A stretch of 64,000 nucleotides of DNA from Burhinus oedicnemus (lineage: Eukaryota; Chordata; Aves; Charadriiformes; Burhinidae), in the NCBI GenBank assembly GCA_008921705.1, contig VFFE01007914.1, forward strand, positions 868,001-932,000. Direction: 5' to 3'. The notes beneath the pieces were generated by a model, which was not told the DNA's origin, did not search any database, and worked only from the letters and a program-made list of their open reading frames with translations. Position 1 is the first letter of the stretch. Each line of letters begins with the position of its first letter. Below are positions 61,760 to 64,000 of the stretch, piece by piece. The translations under genes and the position numbers were made by a program.

Positions 61760-64000
61760 CTGGCCTAAACCATGACAAATTCTTATTCTGAATACTGATA
61801 ATAGCAGCCAGAAAAGGCATTCCAACATTGCAGCCTGGGAAAGAAAACTCCGCAAAACTGTCCTCTTATAAGCAATAAAATATGTTGAATGCATCATGGG
61901 TCAAATGGAAACTGCTTTGGATATTGGGTGTGCGTTGGATTTGTTGGGTAAAGCACCCAGCGAAGAGGCAGTGTTTTCTACTTTCACTGCACAAAATATT
62001 CTGTTACCCAGAAATTTAATCCTAACAATCTCTTTAGTCTGTGTCCAATGTATATGTAGAGGAAATGTATTTCTGTACGATTGAGTTTTATTAAGAACAT
62101 GATCTGTACTCAGATATAACATTACTTTAACCAGTGTATGTGCAGTTTGATGGGATCTCAAATTCCTACAAACCACACCTCGCTAAAAGTTTGTTAGCTG
62201 TTTTCCCATTCATTTTTTGAACAGCCTCCCAGGCAAGCATGGCACTTGCTTGCATGAATGATACCCAAGAAATTATTTAGCCGTACAGCTCCTCAGCTCG
62301 TACATCCTGGTAGAGTTGTGTTGAAGCTAACTGCGCTCACAGATTTACTCCAGCTGAGGATGTGATCCGTTTTGTAACGATGCAGCAGCTGAACAGCTAG
62401 GAGCCAGCACTTCTTGCTGGAGTGGACAAAAATATGGCATTCTTGATGACCATTCCTCTTGTGAATCTCTGCATGATTTGTGATGGAGTGTGATAGATCT
62501 CAGTTTGAAACCATTATATTACATGCAGCAACCTCACAAAAAACTCACCTGTTCACACCCTGTGCCTTTCCGAACATAACCTTCTCTTCACTGATGTGTG
62601 TTAGCTTATGTGCTTATTGTACTAGCCTGTATACTTACTAGTTAATTTTTTTTTTTAACCAGTGTATCTAAACTGAGCTGTCAATACCACTCTGTCCCAA
62701 ACTTCGTCTCCTTTGTGGAAAAAAAATCCAACACAGGCCAAAACTAGCGAGTCAATTCTGTTATTTTTATAAGATTATCACAGGAATGCCAATGAAAATA
62801 TTCTTAAGTTACAATGGGTGTAACACAGGATTTTCACATTACCCCCTCCCTCTGGGGGAAATCCATAACTTTGTCTCAGTGTGAACTCCACTCATGTGGG
62901 TCAGGGCAGATTTACCCAGTCAGTGTGTTTGTTTCCACTTCCATTTTCATTGGCACAAAACCAAACAACTAAGGGGAAACAGGCAGGGCCGGGCCCCCAC
63001 CCTGGCTCTGAACATATTTTCTTCTATTGTAGCTGGTTCCCTCAATTTCCCAGATCAATCAAAACCTGCTGGAGCCACTGCTGTGATAACGTAGATTGCT
63101 GTCAGGAGGTTGGATATTTGTGCTAGTGCGATCAAGAGTAGTCAGAGCTTTTAGTGGCAATGGTAACGCAACAGAAATAAATACCTACTGAAGTCCAGCA
63201 TAAAATGAGGCCTGTGGGTGGTGTGGAATATCTGGAAACACACTAATGGTCTCTGTACCATGCTAGCATCCCACTCTGAGAGACTGAAGAGCATCAGCCC
63301 AGATCTTTCCAGGGCTATCGTAATGTTTTGGAGATCTGGCGTACAGCAAATGCTGATAATGTTAATACTTGGATGACTCCATTTGAGGGCTGGTTAGGAT
63401 GCTAGTCTTGAGAAGTCAAGAGGTCAGTTCCCTGAAATGTCCTGGCAAGGTCTCAACAGCTTGCATATGAACGTTACACCCTAAATTGGTGTAAAGTTCC
63501 AGTCCATCTATGTCCATTACAAAAAGGATTAAGAATCATGCTGTGGTTTATATATTTATTTATGAGAAAATAAATAACAAAGTCTCTCTCAATGTAGGAC
63601 CATGTTACACAGTTGTGTCATGAGGAAGTGCAGATCAGCTTCTGCTGCCTTGGTTTTAGTGAAAAGTCTGCTGCTGGGTTTAGTAGTAGCTAGTTACTGC
63701 CTGCGTTCATGGTAAAAGCTTCCTAAGTCAGTAATTTACTATTCTCACTTCTGCTTTTCTAATCTTAACCTCAGATTTGAAAATTAAGCTTTGCTCTTCC
63801 TGATTTTTTTGGTGCATTATTACTGTTACTGACCTCAAGTGTATCCTGAAAGATAATTTTTATTATCATATTAGAAACAGGACGTACTACCACCTGTTTC
63901 TCCCGGATTTACGTGTAGTGTTTGAACGACCAACACTAGCGAGAACTGCTGTATTGGCTCCTACGTAAGATGCACAAGATAGGGCCTCGTGCTCTGCCTG
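61760..64000. other. Non-coding stretch
   Basis: Apart from the SINE relic at 63.4 kb, only short ORFs and AT-rich sequence are seen (for example 61896-62084 plus and 62881-63126 plus). None is recognised. Confidence 0.4.
63361..63445 (+). mobile_element. tRNA/5S-like SINE relic
   Basis: GTTAATACTTGGATGA (63361-63376) resembles the 5S rRNA internal segment 'gttagtacttggatgg' used by 5S-headed SINEs. GGTTAGGATGCTAG...GAGGTCAGTTCCCTG (63392-63434) resembles the A- and B-box part of sauropsid tRNA/MIR-type SINEs. Both are diverged, so the family is uncertain. Confidence 0.33.

Overview
This is an AT-rich stretch of vertebrate nuclear DNA (introns plus intergenic sequence), most likely avian. 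The repeats are few and old: CR1 LINE fragments, an LTR with avian-style termini, and CORE-SINE/MIR-like relics. There are no Alu- or L1-type repeats. CpG is depleted except in one sharp CpG island at about 28.8-30.15 kb. No bacterial operons, rRNA genes or CRISPR arrays are present, and no complete protein-coding gene can be read. Turtle or crocodilian origin cannot be excluded from repeats alone.

Layout. 0-6.4 kb: one well-formed minus-strand candidate coding exon (510-713), followed by a CpG-enriched, ORF-dense segment (5.1-6.3 kb) that may belong to the same unrecognised minus-strand gene. 6.4-28.3 kb: mostly non-coding, with a probable solo LTR (11.84-13.05 kb), ancient repeat relics, purine and pyrimidine tracts, and a GC-rich block flanked by a near-perfect 17-bp repeat (19.27-19.68 kb). 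28.8-30.17 kb: the CpG-island promoter with a plus-strand first-exon candidate ending at a GTAAGT donor (29421), a second possible donor (30170) and small upstream ORFs. 35377-35477: a 101-nt plus-strand exon with a textbook acceptor and donor. It encodes a signal-peptide-like N-terminus that tentatively resembles the first coding exon of interleukin-15. 36.1-36.4 kb: a short ORF followed by a long near-perfect hairpin. 38.2-38.9 kb: MIR-like and CR1 relics. 50.5-52.1 kb: a decayed minus-strand CR1 with reverse-transcriptase motifs, interrupted by a GC-rich segment. 61.7 and 63.4 kb: a tRNA-Lys-like half and a tRNA/5S-like SINE relic.

Working model (inference). A plus-strand gene starts in the CpG island, and its first coding exon is at 35.4 kb. 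Joining the 29.42 kb donor to the 35.38 kb acceptor creates an AUG across the junction, directly followed by a second in-frame AUG. Later exons of this gene could not be identified and may lie beyond 64 kb. The minus-strand exon at the left end would belong to a different, unrecognised gene. No new multi-gene system is supported. The most interesting signals are the split start codon with its uORF cascade, the 36.3 kb hairpin, the unidentified minus-strand exon and the tRNA-half insertion.
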